A stretch of 64,000 nucleotides of DNA from Hyphomicrobiales bacterium (GCA_016185205.1 JACPOA010000032.1:1-64000); one strand, 5' to 3'; shown: positions 1-8,920, numbered from the stretch's first letter. Numbers and translations are program-made. Notes: generated from the sequence alone by a model not told the origin.

Positions 1-298
1 GATCGACCAACGGCGAAAAGCATTCTGCAAAGCGGTCCAAAATCGTCTCCTGCCAAAACGGGAGACACGTTCAGAATCAATTTTTCCTTCCCTGGCAATA
101 GCTTGCCCCCGCACACATGCGATTCCCCTGCCTGAAAGGGGAGGGTCGCCCGCCGAAGCACTCGCGAAGGCGGGCGGGGTGGGGTCGCTCTAGTATCGCC
201 GCAGCCGGCCCCCACCCGCCGCTCGCAAGCGGGGGAAGGATAAGAAAGAAGCGTCGCGAGTCATTGGAACAATTTCCGCCGAACGATACGATCACCCC
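1..298. other. Intergenic region with GC-rich palindromic repeat, no gene
   Basis: No open frame here looks like a protein. Roughly 125-240 holds a GC-rich palindromic element: one arm rich in GGCGGGCGGGGTGGGG, a spacer, then a CCCCCACCCGCC arm, ending near GGGGGAAGGATAAG. A related element lies at 40683-40815. These look like dispersed REP/BIME-type repeats. A promoter for the downstream deacetylase presumably lies between about 240 and 298, but I cannot point to clear boxes. Confidence 0.6.
125..245. repeat. GC-rich palindromic repeat, family C, copy 1
   Basis: Two inward-facing GC-rich arms (GGCGGGCGGGGTGGGGTCG and CCCCCACCCGCCGC) flank a short spacer, bounded by AAAGGGGAGGG on the left and GGGGGAAGGATAAG on the right. 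The same arrangement recurs at 40683-40815, and isolated pieces occur near 17500-17545 and 17977-18012. Arms face each other, so the RNA would fold into a long hairpin. Confidence 0.6.
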
Positions 299-1183
299 AT
301 GCCCACCCCGACCCATAACCGCTACCCCTACTCCCCCATCACCGGGCGCCCGGTCTACGACTGGCCGGGCGGCAAGCGGCTCGCCGTCTATATTGCGCTC
401 AATCTCGAATGGTTTTCGTTCGGCGAAGGGCTGGGCGCCGAACTGGCGCCCGGCGGGCCGCCGCCGGACGTGCTCAATTACGCCTGGCGCGACTACGGCA
501 ACCGCGTCGGCGTCTTTCGCCTCGCCGAACCGTTCGCCGAGCTGAAGCTGCCGGTGTCGCTGCTGGTCAATTCCGAAATGCTCACGCAGGCGCCGCAGAC
601 GCTCGCGGCCTTCCCCGGAGCCGACATCGTCGGCCATGGCCGCAGCAATTCCGAACGCCAGGGCACGCTCGACGAGACGCAAGAGCGCGCGTTGATCGCC
701 GAGGCCACGCGCGCGCTCGATCGGCATTGCGGTGCGCCGCCGCGCGGCTGGCTCGGGCCCTGGATCTCGCAGTCGCCTGTCACGCCCGACCTGCTGCAGG
801 AGGCCGGCTATACGTATTTGCTCGACTGGTGCCACGACGACCAGCCAGTGTGGATGACGACGCGCAAGGGCCGCATTCTGTCGGTGCCCTATCCGCAGGA
901 GCTCAACGACATTCCGCAGATCGTGGCGCGCAAGCGCGAGGGCTCTGACTTTGCCGACATGATCGTCGATGCCTTCGACGTCATGCATGAGGAATGTGCC
1001 TGCCGCCCGCTGGTGATGGGCATCGCGCTGCATCCCTACATCGTCGGCCAGCCGCACCGCTTCAAACACCTCAAGCGCGCGCTCAAGACGATCGTCTGCC
1101 AGGCCGACAGCCGCGTGTGGTTCACCACGTCAGGCGAGATCGCCAAGCATGCGACGCAGCTTCCCGCCGGCACAGTGCCGTAG
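299..1183 (+). CDS. Polysaccharide deacetylase family protein (PuuE-like allantoinase/deacetylase class)
   Basis: A 294-residue cytoplasmic protein with the NodB-type deacetylase fold expected of metal-dependent de-N-acetylases and non-ureolytic allantoinases. The first strand motif reads VYIALNLEWFSFG (residues 31-43), with Glu37 in place of the usual TFDD acid, as in PuuE-like members. A candidate metal histidine lies in VGHGRSN (His113), and the ALHPYIVGQPHR segment near residue 240 is characteristic of this branch. No signal peptide is seen, which argues against a secreted peptidoglycan or chitin deacetylase. The ATG at 299 was chosen because the family N-terminus (YPYSPITGRP) follows directly. 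Its last 85 bp reappear, degenerate, at 2263-2347. The true substrate cannot be read from sequence. Confidence 0.85.
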   Translation: MPTPTHNRYPYSPITGRPVYDWPGGKRLAVYIALNLEWFSFGEGLGAELAPGGPPPDVLNYAWRDYGNRVGVFRLAEPFAELKLPVSLLVNSEMLTQAPQTLAAFPGADIVGHGRSNSERQGTLDETQERALIAEATRALDRHCGAPPRGWLGPWISQSPVTPDLLQEAGYTYLLDWCHDDQPVWMTTRKGRILSVPYPQELNDIPQIVARKREGSDFADMIVDAFDVMHEECACRPLVMGIALHPYIVGQPHRFKHLKRALKTIVCQADSRVWFTTSGEIAKHATQLPAGTVP

Positions 1184-1236
1184 GGTGTGCGCCCAATCAT
1201 GAGCAGCGATCTTCCGGGATTTTTCAAGGTACTGAA

Positions 1237-2043
1237 ATGCCGACGGCCATGCCACCTCTTCTCGACAATAAGAACCCATCGTCGCCGTCGGTTTTTGCAC
1301 CCGCCGCACTCCTGCGCGAAGCGCGGCGGCAAAAAGGCCTCGCCGCGGTCGATGTGCCGCCCGTCTGTATCTTGGATCCCGACGGCGACATCGTGCGCCG
1401 GCTGAGGGGCACGGGTCGGGCGCAGGCCTTTGCGGGTTGGCCCTGCTACCACACGGCGCTCGATATCTTCACGCTTGCCGGTCAAACTCTCGGGATTGTT
1501 GGCTGCGCAGTCGGCGCACCTTTCGCCGTCCTGGTTGCGGAAGAGCTGTTCGCAAGCGGCTGCCGCTTGTTGGTGAGCCTGACATCCGCCGGTCAGATCA
1601 CTCTGGCGAGGCCGACCCCTTATTTTGTGGTCATCGACCGCGCCCTCCGCGACGAGGGGACGAGCTATCACTATGCGGCGCCGTCGGAATATGGCGAAGC
1701 GGACCCGCGCCTGATAGCGATGGCCGTGGAAGCGCTGGCGAAGAAAAATCTGCCTGCCATCGTTGGCTTAAGCTGGACGACAGATGCGCCATTTCGAGAA
1801 ACCGCAGAGGCGATCGAATCGGCTCGATCGAAAGGCGTGCTTGCCGTCGAAATGGAAGCCGCCGCTCTTTATACGTTCGCGCGCGCCAAGAATAAAAATG
1901 TTCTTTGCCTTGCCCACGTCACCAATAGCATGGGCCAAGACGGGCAAGACTTTGAAAAGGGAGAAGCCGACGGCACCGCCGATGCATTGGCAATAATTGA
2001 AGCCATCGCGACACAATTTTCCAACCATGATATCATCGTGTGA
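1237..2043 (+). CDS. Nucleoside phosphorylase family protein (PNP/UDP phosphorylase fold)
   Basis: The 268-residue product resembles uridine/purine nucleoside phosphorylases, which split nucleosides with phosphate. The late motif VEMEAAALYTFA near residue 210 matches the conserved glutamate-containing segment that binds the ribose in this family. Residues 65-110 (DIFTLAGQTLGIVGCAVGAPFAVLVAEEL) correspond to the phosphate-binding glycine-rich core, though weakly conserved. The ATG at 1237 is preferred to in-frame starts inside the deacetylase gene. The stop overlaps the start of a small cysteine-rich gene by four bases (GTGA), so the two are probably translated together. Composition is slightly less GC-rich than neighbours, and a duplicated deacetylase tail flanks the pair on the far side, hinting at acquisition as a cassette. 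Substrate unknown. Confidence 0.75.
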   Translation: MPTAMPPLLDNKNPSSPSVFAPAALLREARRQKGLAAVDVPPVCILDPDGDIVRRLRGTGRAQAFAGWPCYHTALDIFTLAGQTLGIVGCAVGAPFAVLVAEELFASGCRLLVSLTSAGQITLARPTPYFVVIDRALRDEGTSYHYAAPSEYGEADPRLIAMAVEALAKKNLPAIVGLSWTTDAPFRETAEAIESARSKGVLAVEMEAAALYTFARAKNKNVLCLAHVTNSMGQDGQDFEKGEADGTADALAIIEAIATQFSNHDIIV

Positions 2044-2255
2044 TCTCCGTGATGCAGCTTGAATCCAAACTGACTTGCCCCCGATGCGGGCACCAATCGG
2101 TCGAGCAAATGCCGACCGATGCGTGCCAGTTCTTCTATGTCTGCAAGGGTTGCGGCGAGAAGCTTAAACCGCTGCCGGACGATTGCTGCGTGTCCTGTTC
2201 TTACGGATCGGTGCCGTGCCCGCCGGTTCAGCAAAATAAGTCTTGCTGTTCGTGA
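2040..2255 (+). CDS. GDCCVxC-type small cysteine-rich protein
   Basis: A 71-residue protein with an N-terminal zinc-ribbon-like half (CPRCGHQ at about 13-19, CKGCGEKLKP at about 36-45) and a C-terminal DDCCVSCSYGSVPCPP block. The latter matches the family whose members carry a GDCCVxC signature, some of which use selenocysteine in place of cysteine; here all are ordinary cysteines. The two CxxC pairs suggest metal or thiol chemistry, but no function is established. Start is the GTG at 2040 overlapping the phosphorylase stop; the ATG at 2052 is an alternative. Close coupling with a nucleoside phosphorylase is the only functional clue. Confidence 0.75.
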   Translation: MISVMQLESKLTCPRCGHQSVEQMPTDACQFFYVCKGCGEKLKPLPDDCCVSCSYGSVPCPPVQQNKSCCS

Positions 2256-2262
2256 CGGCCGG

Positions 2263-2347
2263 CCAGGCCGACGGCATGGTGTGGTTCACCATCACGGGCG
2301 AGATCGCCAAGCATGCGGCGCAGCTTCCCGCCGGCACGATGACTTAG
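2263..2347 (+). pseudogene. Remnant of a second copy of the deacetylase 3' end
   Basis: These 85 bp align without gaps to the final 85 bp of the deacetylase gene (1099-1183); I count 13 mismatches, about 85% identity. In the matching frame the remnant reads VWFTITGEIAKHAAQLPAG and ends with a stop codon, against VWFTTSGEIAKHATQLPAG in the intact gene. There is no upstream deacetylase body, so it is a tail only. It sits just after the phosphorylase/GDCCVxC pair, which is therefore bracketed by the real and the residual deacetylase ends. Confidence 0.85.
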
Positions 2348-2578
2348 GGCATGGACGCGTAAACGCACAGCCAATCTCCGCTGTAGGTGTCAGAGCGGAC
2401 ATCGGCAACCGCTGACTGCTCACGGAGGGCCATATTGACTTGACAGCCTTTGCGTGTTGCTCGATAACAACACCCGCAAGTCTTCATTCGCAATCCCGAT
2501 AAGAGCCCGCTCACTCCCTCGACTTCATCATGGCGATTTGGCAGCCTGACGCAGGCTAGTCCGTTTGGGGGTCGTGCC

Positions 2579-3481
2579 ATGGGCGTGCGTGTGTCGGCGT
2601 TGTCGGTTGTGGTTTGTTGCGGAGTCATCGGGGTCATCTTTCCCGTCGCGTCGGCACAAGCGGCTGATATGCCCACCAAGGCGCCGCATGTCGGTTGCGT
2701 GCAGGCGGTGGATGGCATCAACGGCAAGCTCGCCGGACTTGGCGGCTCGTTCGCCAACAAGGGAATCTACGGCGCTCTCGGCTCGCTGGCGCTGCCGCTC
2801 GGCTGCGAGTTCGGCGTCCAGATCGACGGCTCTGCCGGCAGCTTCGATAAGCGCTTCCTCGGCTCCGTCGCCGGCCATTTTTTCTGGCGCGATCCGGCCA
2901 AGGCGCTGGTCGGCCTGTACGGCTCCTCCACCTATTGGAACCAACTCGGCGGCGTGCGCGCCAACCACGTTGGCCCGGAAGCCGAATGGTACATGGGGCG
3001 CTGGACGCTGCAGGGCGTGGCCGGTGTCGAATGGGGCAACACAACCTCGGGCATCGTCGGTGATCTGATCCAGACCTACGACATCAAGACCCGGTTCTTC
3101 GATCAGGTGAACCTCAACTATTACCTGCAGGACAATTTCAAGGTGTTTGTCGGCCACCGCTATCTCGTCGGCAAGCATGCGCTGGCGCTCGGCGGCGAGT
3201 ACGGCATCCCGATGAGCCGGGGCGTCATGACCGCGCTGTTCGCGGAAGCGCGCCTCGGCGAAGGCGACTTCCACGGCGTTTGGGGCGGCGTGCGGTTCTA
3301 CTTCGGCCAGAAGGACAAGACGTTGATCCGCCGTCACCGCGAGGACGATCCGACCGATTGGGGCGGCGGCTTCGGCAACGGCATCCACAATGGCGGCAGC
3401 ACGACGCCGAACTGTCCGACCGCGCCTCCACCCCCTGATCCTGTATTTTCTAGCTTCATTGCGAGCAGCTGCCCGCTCTAA
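2579..3481 (+). CDS. Secreted outer-membrane-type (beta-barrel-like) protein, function unknown
   Basis: A 300-residue protein with a signal peptide: a hydrophobic stretch at about residues 5-25 and an Ala-Gln-Ala cleavage region near 27-29. The mature part alternates short hydrophobic and aromatic strands (for example AGHFFWRD, FKVFVGHRYL, GVWGGVRFYFG), typical of an outer-membrane beta-barrel and similar in style to YadA-less porin-like or surface antigen proteins, without a motif I recognise. The C-terminal 55 residues are low-complexity, glycine and proline rich, and do not end in a canonical barrel aromatic. The ATG at 2579 directly precedes the signal peptide. It is the only gene between the deacetylase remnant and ruvX. 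Function not assigned. Confidence 0.7.
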   Translation: MGVRVSALSVVVCCGVIGVIFPVASAQAADMPTKAPHVGCVQAVDGINGKLAGLGGSFANKGIYGALGSLALPLGCEFGVQIDGSAGSFDKRFLGSVAGHFFWRDPAKALVGLYGSSTYWNQLGGVRANHVGPEAEWYMGRWTLQGVAGVEWGNTTSGIVGDLIQTYDIKTRFFDQVNLNYYLQDNFKVFVGHRYLVGKHALALGGEYGIPMSRGVMTALFAEARLGEGDFHGVWGGVRFYFGQKDKTLIRRHREDDPTDWGGGFGNGIHNGGSTTPNCPTAPPPPDPVFSSFIASSCPL

Positions 3482-3583
3482 TAGACAATGCTGAATGTCT
3501 GCAGCCGATACTTCAGCTCGCAGACCTCGCGCGTCCGCGCGCCGAAGATTGGCCTGCATTGCGCCGCGTGCTAGCGCTTGGCG

Positions 3584-4051
3584 ATGGCCGTCATCTTGCC
3601 GCTCACCGAAGCCGCCGAACATTTTGCGCCGCGCGGGGCGCTGATCGGGCTCGACCTCGGCAGCAAGACCATCGGCGTGGCGGCGAGCGATCCCGACCGC
3701 CGGCTGGCGACCGGGGTGACCACCCTCGCGCGCAGCAATTTCACCGCCGATGCGGCCAAAGTGCTGGCGCTGGCCGCCGAGCGCTCGGCCTGCGGCTTCG
3801 TGCTCGGCCTGCCGATCAACATGGACGGCTCGGAGGGCCCGCGCGCGCAATCGACCCGCGCCTTCGCGCGCAATTTCGCCAAGCTCACGGATTTGCCGAT
3901 CGCGCTGTGGGACGAGCGGCTGTCAACGGCGGCGGTCGAGCGCGGATTGATCGCCAACGATGTCAGCCGCGCCAAGCGTGCGGCTGTTATCGACGAACAT
4001 GCGGCCATGTTCATCCTGCAAGGCGCGCTCGACCGGTTGTCGCGGTTGTAA
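3584..4051 (+). CDS. ruvX: Putative pre-16S rRNA nuclease / Holliday junction resolvase-like RuvX (YqgF)
   Basis: The 155-residue protein has the RNase H-like YqgF fold. Conserved acidic motifs are visible: GLDLGSKTIGVAASD (first Asp near residue 24), VLGLPINMDGSEG in the middle, LWDERLSTAAVE, and IDEHAAMFILQ near the C-terminus. YqgF trims the 5' end of 16S rRNA in E. coli and is essential there. The ATG at 3584 is preferred; a TTG six bases upstream is possible. A bidirectional hairpin terminator follows immediately and separates it from a convergent gene. The usual alphaproteobacterial gatC/gatA neighbours are not in view. Confidence 0.9.
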   Translation: MAVILPLTEAAEHFAPRGALIGLDLGSKTIGVAASDPDRRLATGVTTLARSNFTADAAKVLALAAERSACGFVLGLPINMDGSEGPRAQSTRAFARNFAKLTDLPIALWDERLSTAAVERGLIANDVSRAKRAAVIDEHAAMFILQGALDRLSRL

Positions 4052-4082
4052 AAAAGAGGCCGCTCCGAAAAGCGGCCTCCTT
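4051..4082. terminator. Bidirectional rho-independent terminator between ruvX and the convergent gene
   Basis: A perfect nine-base stem, GAGGCCGCT / AGCGGCCTC (4056-4064 and 4071-4079), has a CCGAAA loop. An A-run precedes it on the plus strand and serves as the U-tract for minus-strand transcription. Confidence 0.85.
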
Positions 4083-4101
4083 CAGTATGTCGTTCGCGTG
4101 G

Positions 4102-4446
4102 TTAGCGTTGCGAATTGATCGAATCGTCGCGGCCGTTCGAATAGCTCCGGTAACCGTAGCGGTACGCGGGCGCCGGCTCGTAGGCATAGGGTTCGACATA
4201 GACCGGAGCGGGTTCGTAAGCGTAACCCGACTCATAGGCGTAACCCGGCGCGTAGCCGTAGCTTGGGCCGTAATAGCCGTTGTTGTACGAACTGGCTACC
4301 GCCGCGCCTACCAGTGCACCGGCGCCAAAGCCGATTGCCGCGGCGGCGTTACGGCCCTCACGAGCCTGGCCCGGGGTCGCCGCAGCTAACGCAAGCGTGC
4401 CCGCCAAGGTCGCCGCAGCAGCATATTTCAAAATCGTCGTTTTCAT
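4102..4446 (-). CDS. Secreted small Tyr/Pro-rich protein, function unknown
   Basis: A 114-residue protein with a signal peptide (residues 1-28, cleavage near GQA|RE). A short glycine/alanine hydrophobic segment follows ([17 protein letters not shown], about 37-53), as in glycine-zipper proteins. The C-terminal half is made of imperfect tyrosine-rich repeats: [18 protein letters not shown], then [16 protein letters not shown]. Such proteins are common and unannotated in Hyphomicrobiales and are presumed periplasmic or outer-membrane associated. A good ribosome site (AGGAGG) stands just before the ATG. Convergent with ruvX, sharing its terminator. Confidence 0.75.
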   Translation of the reverse strand: MKTTILKYAAAATLAGTLALAAATPGQAREGRNAAAAIGFGAGALVGAAVASSYNNGYYGPSYGYAPGYAYESGYAYEPAPVYVEPYAYEPAPAYRYGYRSYSNGRDDSINSQR

Positions 4447-4651
4447 GGTGCCTCCTTATTGCCCGGGGTCCGGGCGTTCTACGCATCAACCTGGGAACAC
4501 CCGATCAGTTCCGAAATGCCGCGCTGGCGGCTTCACGATGACGTGGGCCACCGGACACATTTGCGCCACGTTAAGGCAGCCGCGCAGCGACTGTGGATCG
4601 CGCGCAATACCCTTGCCGGGAGCGGAACTTGCGCTTATAGACCTGCCTTTA

Positions 4652-5605
4652 ATGACCATCGCGCCGAAACCCTCCTTCGTCCTCAGCCATCGGCATCTGT
4701 TGGGGATCGAGGGGCTATCGCGCGGCGATATTGTCGGCCTGCTCGACCTCGGCGAGGAATTCGTCGAACTCAATCGCCAAGTCGAGAAAAAGCGCACCTC
4801 GCTGCGCGGCCGCACCCAGATCAACCTGTTCTTCGAAGTCTCCACCCGCACGCAGGCCTCGTTCGAGCTCGCCGGCAAGCGGCTGGGCGCCGACGTGATG
4901 AACATGTCGGCCTCCTCCTCGTCCATGCGCAAAGGCGAGACGCTGATCGATACCGCGATCACGCTCAACGCCATGCATCCCGACATTCTGGTGGTGCGCC
5001 ACCAATCCTCCGGCGCGGTCGAACTGTTGGCAAGCAAGCTCGACTGCTCGGTGATCAATGCCGGCGACGGTGCCCATGAACACCCCACCCAGGCGCTGCT
5101 CGACGCCCTCACCATCCGCCGCAACAAGGGCCGCATCGAAGGCCTGCTGGTGGCGATCTGCGGCGACATCCTGCATTCGCGCGTGGCGCGCTCCAACATC
5201 ATCCTGCTCAACCAGATGGGCGCGCGCGTGCGCGTGGTCGCCCCGTCGACGCTGCTGCCGACCGGCATCGAGCGCTTCGGCGTCGAAGTCGCGCGCGACA
5301 TGCGCGAGGGCTTGAACGGCGCCGATATCGTGATGATGCTGCGGCTGCAGCGCGAACGCATGAACGGCTCCTACGTGCCCTCGGTGTCGGAATATTTCCA
5401 CTACTGGGGCCTCGACGAGAAGAAGCTCGCCTACGCCAAGCCGGACGCGATGGTGATGCATCCGGGGCCGATGAACCGCGGCGTCGAGATCGACTCCATC
5501 GTCGCCGACGGCGTGCAGTCGCTGATCCGCGAGCAGGTCGAGATGGGCGTGGCCATCCGCATGGCGGTGCTGGAAGCGCTGTCGAGGAATTTGCCGAATG
5601 CGTAG
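4652..5605 (+). CDS. pyrB: Aspartate carbamoyltransferase catalytic subunit
   Basis: PyrB joins carbamoyl phosphate and aspartate to form carbamoyl-aspartate, the committed step of pyrimidine synthesis. The 317-residue product carries the phosphate-binding STRT motif (residues 64-67, in [15 protein letters not shown]), the HPTQALLD motif that binds carbamoyl phosphate, and the late HPGPMNRG loop that contacts aspartate. Length is normal for a catalytic chain; no regulatory pyrI is seen. The ATG at 4652 gives the usual N-terminus; a long upstream in-frame extension is not conserved in style and was dropped. It is followed, after a dispersed repeat, by a pyrC-type gene, the arrangement seen in bacteria where PyrB complexes with a dihydroorotase-like partner. 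Confidence 0.95.
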   Translation: MTIAPKPSFVLSHRHLLGIEGLSRGDIVGLLDLGEEFVELNRQVEKKRTSLRGRTQINLFFEVSTRTQASFELAGKRLGADVMNMSASSSSMRKGETLIDTAITLNAMHPDILVVRHQSSGAVELLASKLDCSVINAGDGAHEHPTQALLDALTIRRNKGRIEGLLVAICGDILHSRVARSNIILLNQMGARVRVVAPSTLLPTGIERFGVEVARDMREGLNGADIVMMLRLQRERMNGSYVPSVSEYFHYWGLDEKKLAYAKPDAMVMHPGPMNRGVEIDSIVADGVQSLIREQVEMGVAIRMAVLEALSRNLPNA

Positions 5606-5610
5606 TAACT

Positions 5611-5753
5611 CGTCATTCCGGGACGGCGCGAAGCGCCGGACCCGGAATCCAGAGACAAGCGCAAAATGCCTATCTGGATTCCGGATTCGCTCGCGGAGCC
5701 TGTCATCGGGCCGCGCTTCGCGCGGACCCGTTGGCTCGCGCCCCGGAATGACA
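5611..5753. repeat. Dispersed CATTCCGGG palindromic repeat, family B, copy 1
   Basis: The element begins CGTCATTCCGGGACGG and ends with the inverted form CGCGCCCCGGAATGAC, with internal CCGGAATCC blocks and a second small palindrome of CGCGCTTCGCGCG type. It fills nearly the whole pyrB-pyrC gap. Related copies lie at 16862-16987 and 48084-48128. Such elements are abundant in Bradyrhizobium-like genomes and never coding. Confidence 0.8.
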
Positions 5754-5764
5754 GGGTGGGATGA

Positions 5765-7069
5765 ATGATGCTGTCTGACCGCCGCCCGATCCTGTTCGCC
5801 AATGCCCGGATCGTCGATCCGTCGCGCGATCTCGACATCGTCGGCGACCTGCTGATCGCCGACGGCGTGATCCGCGAAGCCAAGAAAGGCATCGGCGCGG
5901 CCGGCGTGCCGGAAGGCACCGATGTCATCGATTGCCGCGGCAAGCTGATCGCGCCGGGGCTGGTCGACATGCGCGCCTTCATCGGCGAGCCTGGCGCCGG
6001 CCATCGCGAGACTTTTGCTTCTGCCAGCCAGGCGGCGGCGGCCGGCGGCGTCACCACCATCATCTGCCAGCCCGACACCTCGCCGGTGATCGACGATCCG
6101 GCCACCGTCGATTTCGTGCTGCGGCGCGCGCGCGACACCGCGATCGTGCATGTGCACCCGATGGCCGCCATCACCAAGGGCCGCGAAGGCAGCGAGATGA
6201 CCGAGATCGGCCTGCTCAAGGCCGCCGGCGCGGTCGCTTTCACCGACGGCGAGAAATCCGTCACCAATGCGCAGGTTATGCGCCGCGCGCTCACTTACGC
6301 GCGCGACTTCGACGCGCTGATCGTGCATCAGACCGAGGACCCCGACCTGATCGGCGACGGGGTGATGAACGAAGGCGAATTCGCCGCCCGGCTCGGGCTC
6401 CTGGGAATTCCGACAGCCGCCGAAACCGTGATGCTGGAACGCGACCTGCGGCTGGTGGCGCTGACCGGCGGGCGCTATCACGCGGCCTCCGTCACCTGCG
6501 CGGACTCGCTCAGCGTGCTGGCGCGTGCCAATGAGGCCGGCCTGAAGGTCAGCGTCTCGGCCTCGATCAACCACATCACGCTCAACGAAAACGACATCGG
6601 GCCCTATCGCACCTTCCTCAAGGTGACGCCGCCGCTGCGCGCCGAAGACGACCGCAAGGCGCTGGTCGAAGCGCTCGCGCGCGGGCTCATCGATGTGGTG
6701 ATGTCGGATCACAATCCGCAGGACGTCGAGGTCAAGCGGCTACCGTTCGCGGAAGCCGCCTCCGGCGCCATCGGGCTGGAGACCATGCTCGCCGCCGGTT
6801 TGCGGCTGGCGCATAGCGGCGAAATCGAGCTGATCACGCTGCTGCGCGCGATGTCGACGCGGCCCGCGCAATTGCTGGGCTTGCCCGGCGGCACGCTCAA
6901 GAGCGGCGCGCCCGCCGACCTGATCGTGGTCGACACCGAGGTGCCGTGGGTGGTCGACCCGACCGAGCTCAAATCGAAGTGCAAGAACACGCCCTTCGAC
7001 GAAGCGCGCATGCTCGGCCGCGTGGTGCGCACCATCGTGGCCGGGCGTACCGTCTATGAATACGTATGA
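5765..7069 (+). CDS. pyrC: PyrC-type dihydroorotase-like protein lacking the HxH zinc motif
   Basis: The 434-residue protein belongs to the class I dihydroorotase/amidohydrolase family, acting after PyrB in pyrimidine synthesis or serving as its structural partner. The amidohydrolase frame is clear: [19 protein letters not shown] (60-78), [37 protein letters not shown] and a C-terminal [10 protein letters not shown]. The first zinc motif, DxHxH in active enzymes, reads D68-M-R-A-F72, so both histidines are missing; the late SDH acid is kept. In Pseudomonas a similar inactive PyrC' supports ATCase assembly, with a true dihydroorotase elsewhere; that is my inference here. The stop overlaps plsY by four bases. 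Confidence 0.85.
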   Translation: MMLSDRRPILFANARIVDPSRDLDIVGDLLIADGVIREAKKGIGAAGVPEGTDVIDCRGKLIAPGLVDMRAFIGEPGAGHRETFASASQAAAAGGVTTIICQPDTSPVIDDPATVDFVLRRARDTAIVHVHPMAAITKGREGSEMTEIGLLKAAGAVAFTDGEKSVTNAQVMRRALTYARDFDALIVHQTEDPDLIGDGVMNEGEFAARLGLLGIPTAAETVMLERDLRLVALTGGRYHAASVTCADSLSVLARANEAGLKVSVSASINHITLNENDIGPYRTFLKVTPPLRAEDDRKALVEALARGLIDVVMSDHNPQDVEVKRLPFAEAASGAIGLETMLAAGLRLAHSGEIELITLLRAMSTRPAQLLGLPGGTLKSGAPADLIVVDTEVPWVVDPTELKSKCKNTPFDEARMLGRVVRTIVAGRTVYEYV

Positions 7070-7668
7070 GCGCCGCGCTCGTCTTAGTTCTCGCCTCGAT
7101 CTTCGGCTATCTGCTCGGCTCGATCCCGTTCGGCCTGCTGCTGACGCGCGCCGCTGGCGGACCGGACGTGCGCACCATCGGCTCCGGCAATATCGGCGCC
7201 ACCAATGTGCTGCGCACCGGCCGCAAGGGGCTGGCCGCCGCGACGCTGCTCTGCGACATGCTCAAGGGCGCGATGGCCGTGCTGGCGGCCGCGCATGTTG
7301 CCGGCGCCGAGGCGGCGCTGTTGGCAGGCCTCGGTGCTTTCCTCGGCCATCTGTTTCCGGTCTGGCTGAAGTTCAAGGGCGGCAAGGGTGTCGCCACTTA
7401 CATCGGCGTGCTGCTGGGTCTCGCTTGGCCGGCCGCCCTCATCTTCTGCGCGATCTGGCTTGGCGTCGCGGCGGTGAGCCGTTACTCCTCGCTCGCCGCT
7501 TTGATTGCCAGCGCCCTGACGCCGGCAACGCTGTGGCTGCTGGGCCAACCCGGGATCGCCGCGCTGTTTCTGCTGCTGAGTGCGCTGCTGTGGATCATGC
7601 ACCGCGCCAATATCGGCCGCCTGCTCAAGGGCAGCGAGGGCAAGATCGGGGCTAAATCCACCTCCTGA
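7066..7668 (+). CDS. plsY: Acyl-phosphate:glycerol-3-phosphate acyltransferase
   Basis: PlsY transfers the acyl group of acyl phosphate to glycerol-3-phosphate in the first step of phospholipid synthesis at the inner membrane. The 200-residue protein has about five hydrophobic segments and the family's loops: [10 protein letters not shown] (19-28), [12 protein letters not shown] (39-50), [18 protein letters not shown] (94-111), the last being the acyl/phosphate-binding glycine-rich motif. Its ATG overlaps the pyrC stop (ATGA), so it is co-translated with the pyrimidine gene, an arrangement found in other Hyphomicrobiales. dprA follows 90 bp later in the same direction. Confidence 0.93.
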   Translation: MSAALVLVLASIFGYLLGSIPFGLLLTRAAGGPDVRTIGSGNIGATNVLRTGRKGLAAATLLCDMLKGAMAVLAAAHVAGAEAALLAGLGAFLGHLFPVWLKFKGGKGVATYIGVLLGLAWPAALIFCAIWLGVAAVSRYSSLAALIASALTPATLWLLGQPGIAALFLLLSALLWIMHRANIGRLLKGSEGKIGAKSTS

Positions 7669-7758
7669 TTAAGACTTTAGGTTGTATTTTGTCGCACCCG
7701 GTTGTAGTGCGCCACGCGCTGGGCGATGCTTACGCCTGCGGGTGGACGGGGGACGGCG

Positions 7759-8883
7759 GTGAGCGAAGCGTTAAGACTGAGCGAGGAGCAGCGGCTCGAC
7801 TGGCTGCGCCTCATCCGCAGCGACAATGTCGGCCCGCGCACCTTCCGCGACCTGGTCAATTATTACGGCGGCGCGCGCGGCGCGCTCAATGCCCTGCCCA
7901 CGCTGGCCCGCCGCGGCGGCGCCTCCGGCACGCGCATCTGCTCGCGCGCGGATGCCGAAACCGAATTGAAAGCGTGCCGCGCGCGCGGCATCGAACTGGT
8001 CGCGCTCGGCGAGCCGGATTACCCCGCCCGCCTGACGATGATCGACGATGCGCCGCCGCTGCTGGCGGTGCGCGGCAAGCTCGCCATCCTGGCGCGTCCG
8101 CTGGTCGCCATTGTCGGCTCGCGCAACGCCTCCGCCGCCGGCGTGAAATTCGCCGAGCGGCTGGCACGCGAGCTGGGCGAGGCCGGCTACGGCACCGTGT
8201 CGGGACTGGCGCGCGGCATCGATGCCGCCGCGCATCGCGCCAGTCTGTCGACCGGCACCATCGCGGTGCTGGCCGGCGGCCACGCGCGCATCTATCCGGC
8301 CGAGCATGTCGACCTGCTCGACCAGATCGTCACTGAGGGCGCCGCGGTGTCGGAAATGCCGCTCGCCTGGGAGCCGCGCGCGCGCGACTTTCCTCGCCGC
8401 AACCGGCTGATCTCCGGGCTCTCGGTCGGCGTCGTCATCGTCGAAGCGGCGCGCCGCTCCGGCTCGCTGATCACGGCGCGGCTCGCCGGCGAGCAGGGCC
8501 GCGAAGTGTTCGCGGTGCCCGGCTCCCCGCTCGACCCGCGCGCCGAAGGCACCAACGGCCTGCTCAAGCAGGGCGCCACTTTGGTCACCGAAGCCGCCGA
8601 CGTGATCGCGGTGCTCGAGCCGATCCTCGGCCGCGGCCTCGATCTGCCGGCGCAAAAACTGGAGCAGGCGCCCGCGCACGAAGCGCCGCTCCCGCTCGAC
8701 AGCGAGCCGGCCGAGGACGAGCGCAGCCGCATCATCGCGCTGCTCGGGCCGACGCCCTCGGCGATCGACGATCTGGTGCGCCTATCGCGCACCTCGCCCG
8801 CGATCGTGCGCACCGTGCTGCTGGAACTCGAAATCGCCGGCCGGCTGGAGCGCCACGGCGGCGCATTGGTATCGCTGCTATAA
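7759..8883 (+). CDS. dprA: DNA-processing protein DprA
   Basis: DprA binds incoming single-stranded DNA during transformation and loads RecA. The 374-residue protein has an N-terminal SAM/helix-hairpin-like region ([23 protein letters not shown]), the Rossmann-like core with [21 protein letters not shown] and [18 protein letters not shown], and the [12 protein letters not shown] segment that contacts DNA. A C-terminal winged helix (about 315-374, ending [13 protein letters not shown]) is present, as in most proteobacterial DprAs. I chose the GTG at 7759 because GGGGGA lies just upstream and the conserved sequence begins shortly after; an ATG at 7726 is possible. plsY-dprA-topA order is common in alphaproteobacteria. 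Confidence 0.93.
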   Translation: MSEALRLSEEQRLDWLRLIRSDNVGPRTFRDLVNYYGGARGALNALPTLARRGGASGTRICSRADAETELKACRARGIELVALGEPDYPARLTMIDDAPPLLAVRGKLAILARPLVAIVGSRNASAAGVKFAERLARELGEAGYGTVSGLARGIDAAAHRASLSTGTIAVLAGGHARIYPAEHVDLLDQIVTEGAAVSEMPLAWEPRARDFPRRNRLISGLSVGVVIVEAARRSGSLITARLAGEQGREVFAVPGSPLDPRAEGTNGLLKQGATLVTEAADVIAVLEPILGRGLDLPAQKLEQAPAHEAPLPLDSEPAEDERSRIIALLGPTPSAIDDLVRLSRTSPAIVRTVLLELEIAGRLERHGGALVSLL

Positions 8884-8920
8884 CGTGTCATACGATTCCC
8901 GACCAACGGAACCGTCTCAC

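Noticed and set aside
77-1069. Long open frame antisense to the deacetylase gene
   Set aside because: Arginine/alanine-rich, no domain, typical shadow of a GC-rich gene on the other strand.
4715-6712. Very long minus-strand open frame (665 codons) across pyrB and pyrC
   Set aside because: Composition is a mirror of two certain plus-strand genes with strong motifs; histidine/arginine-rich and without any domain.
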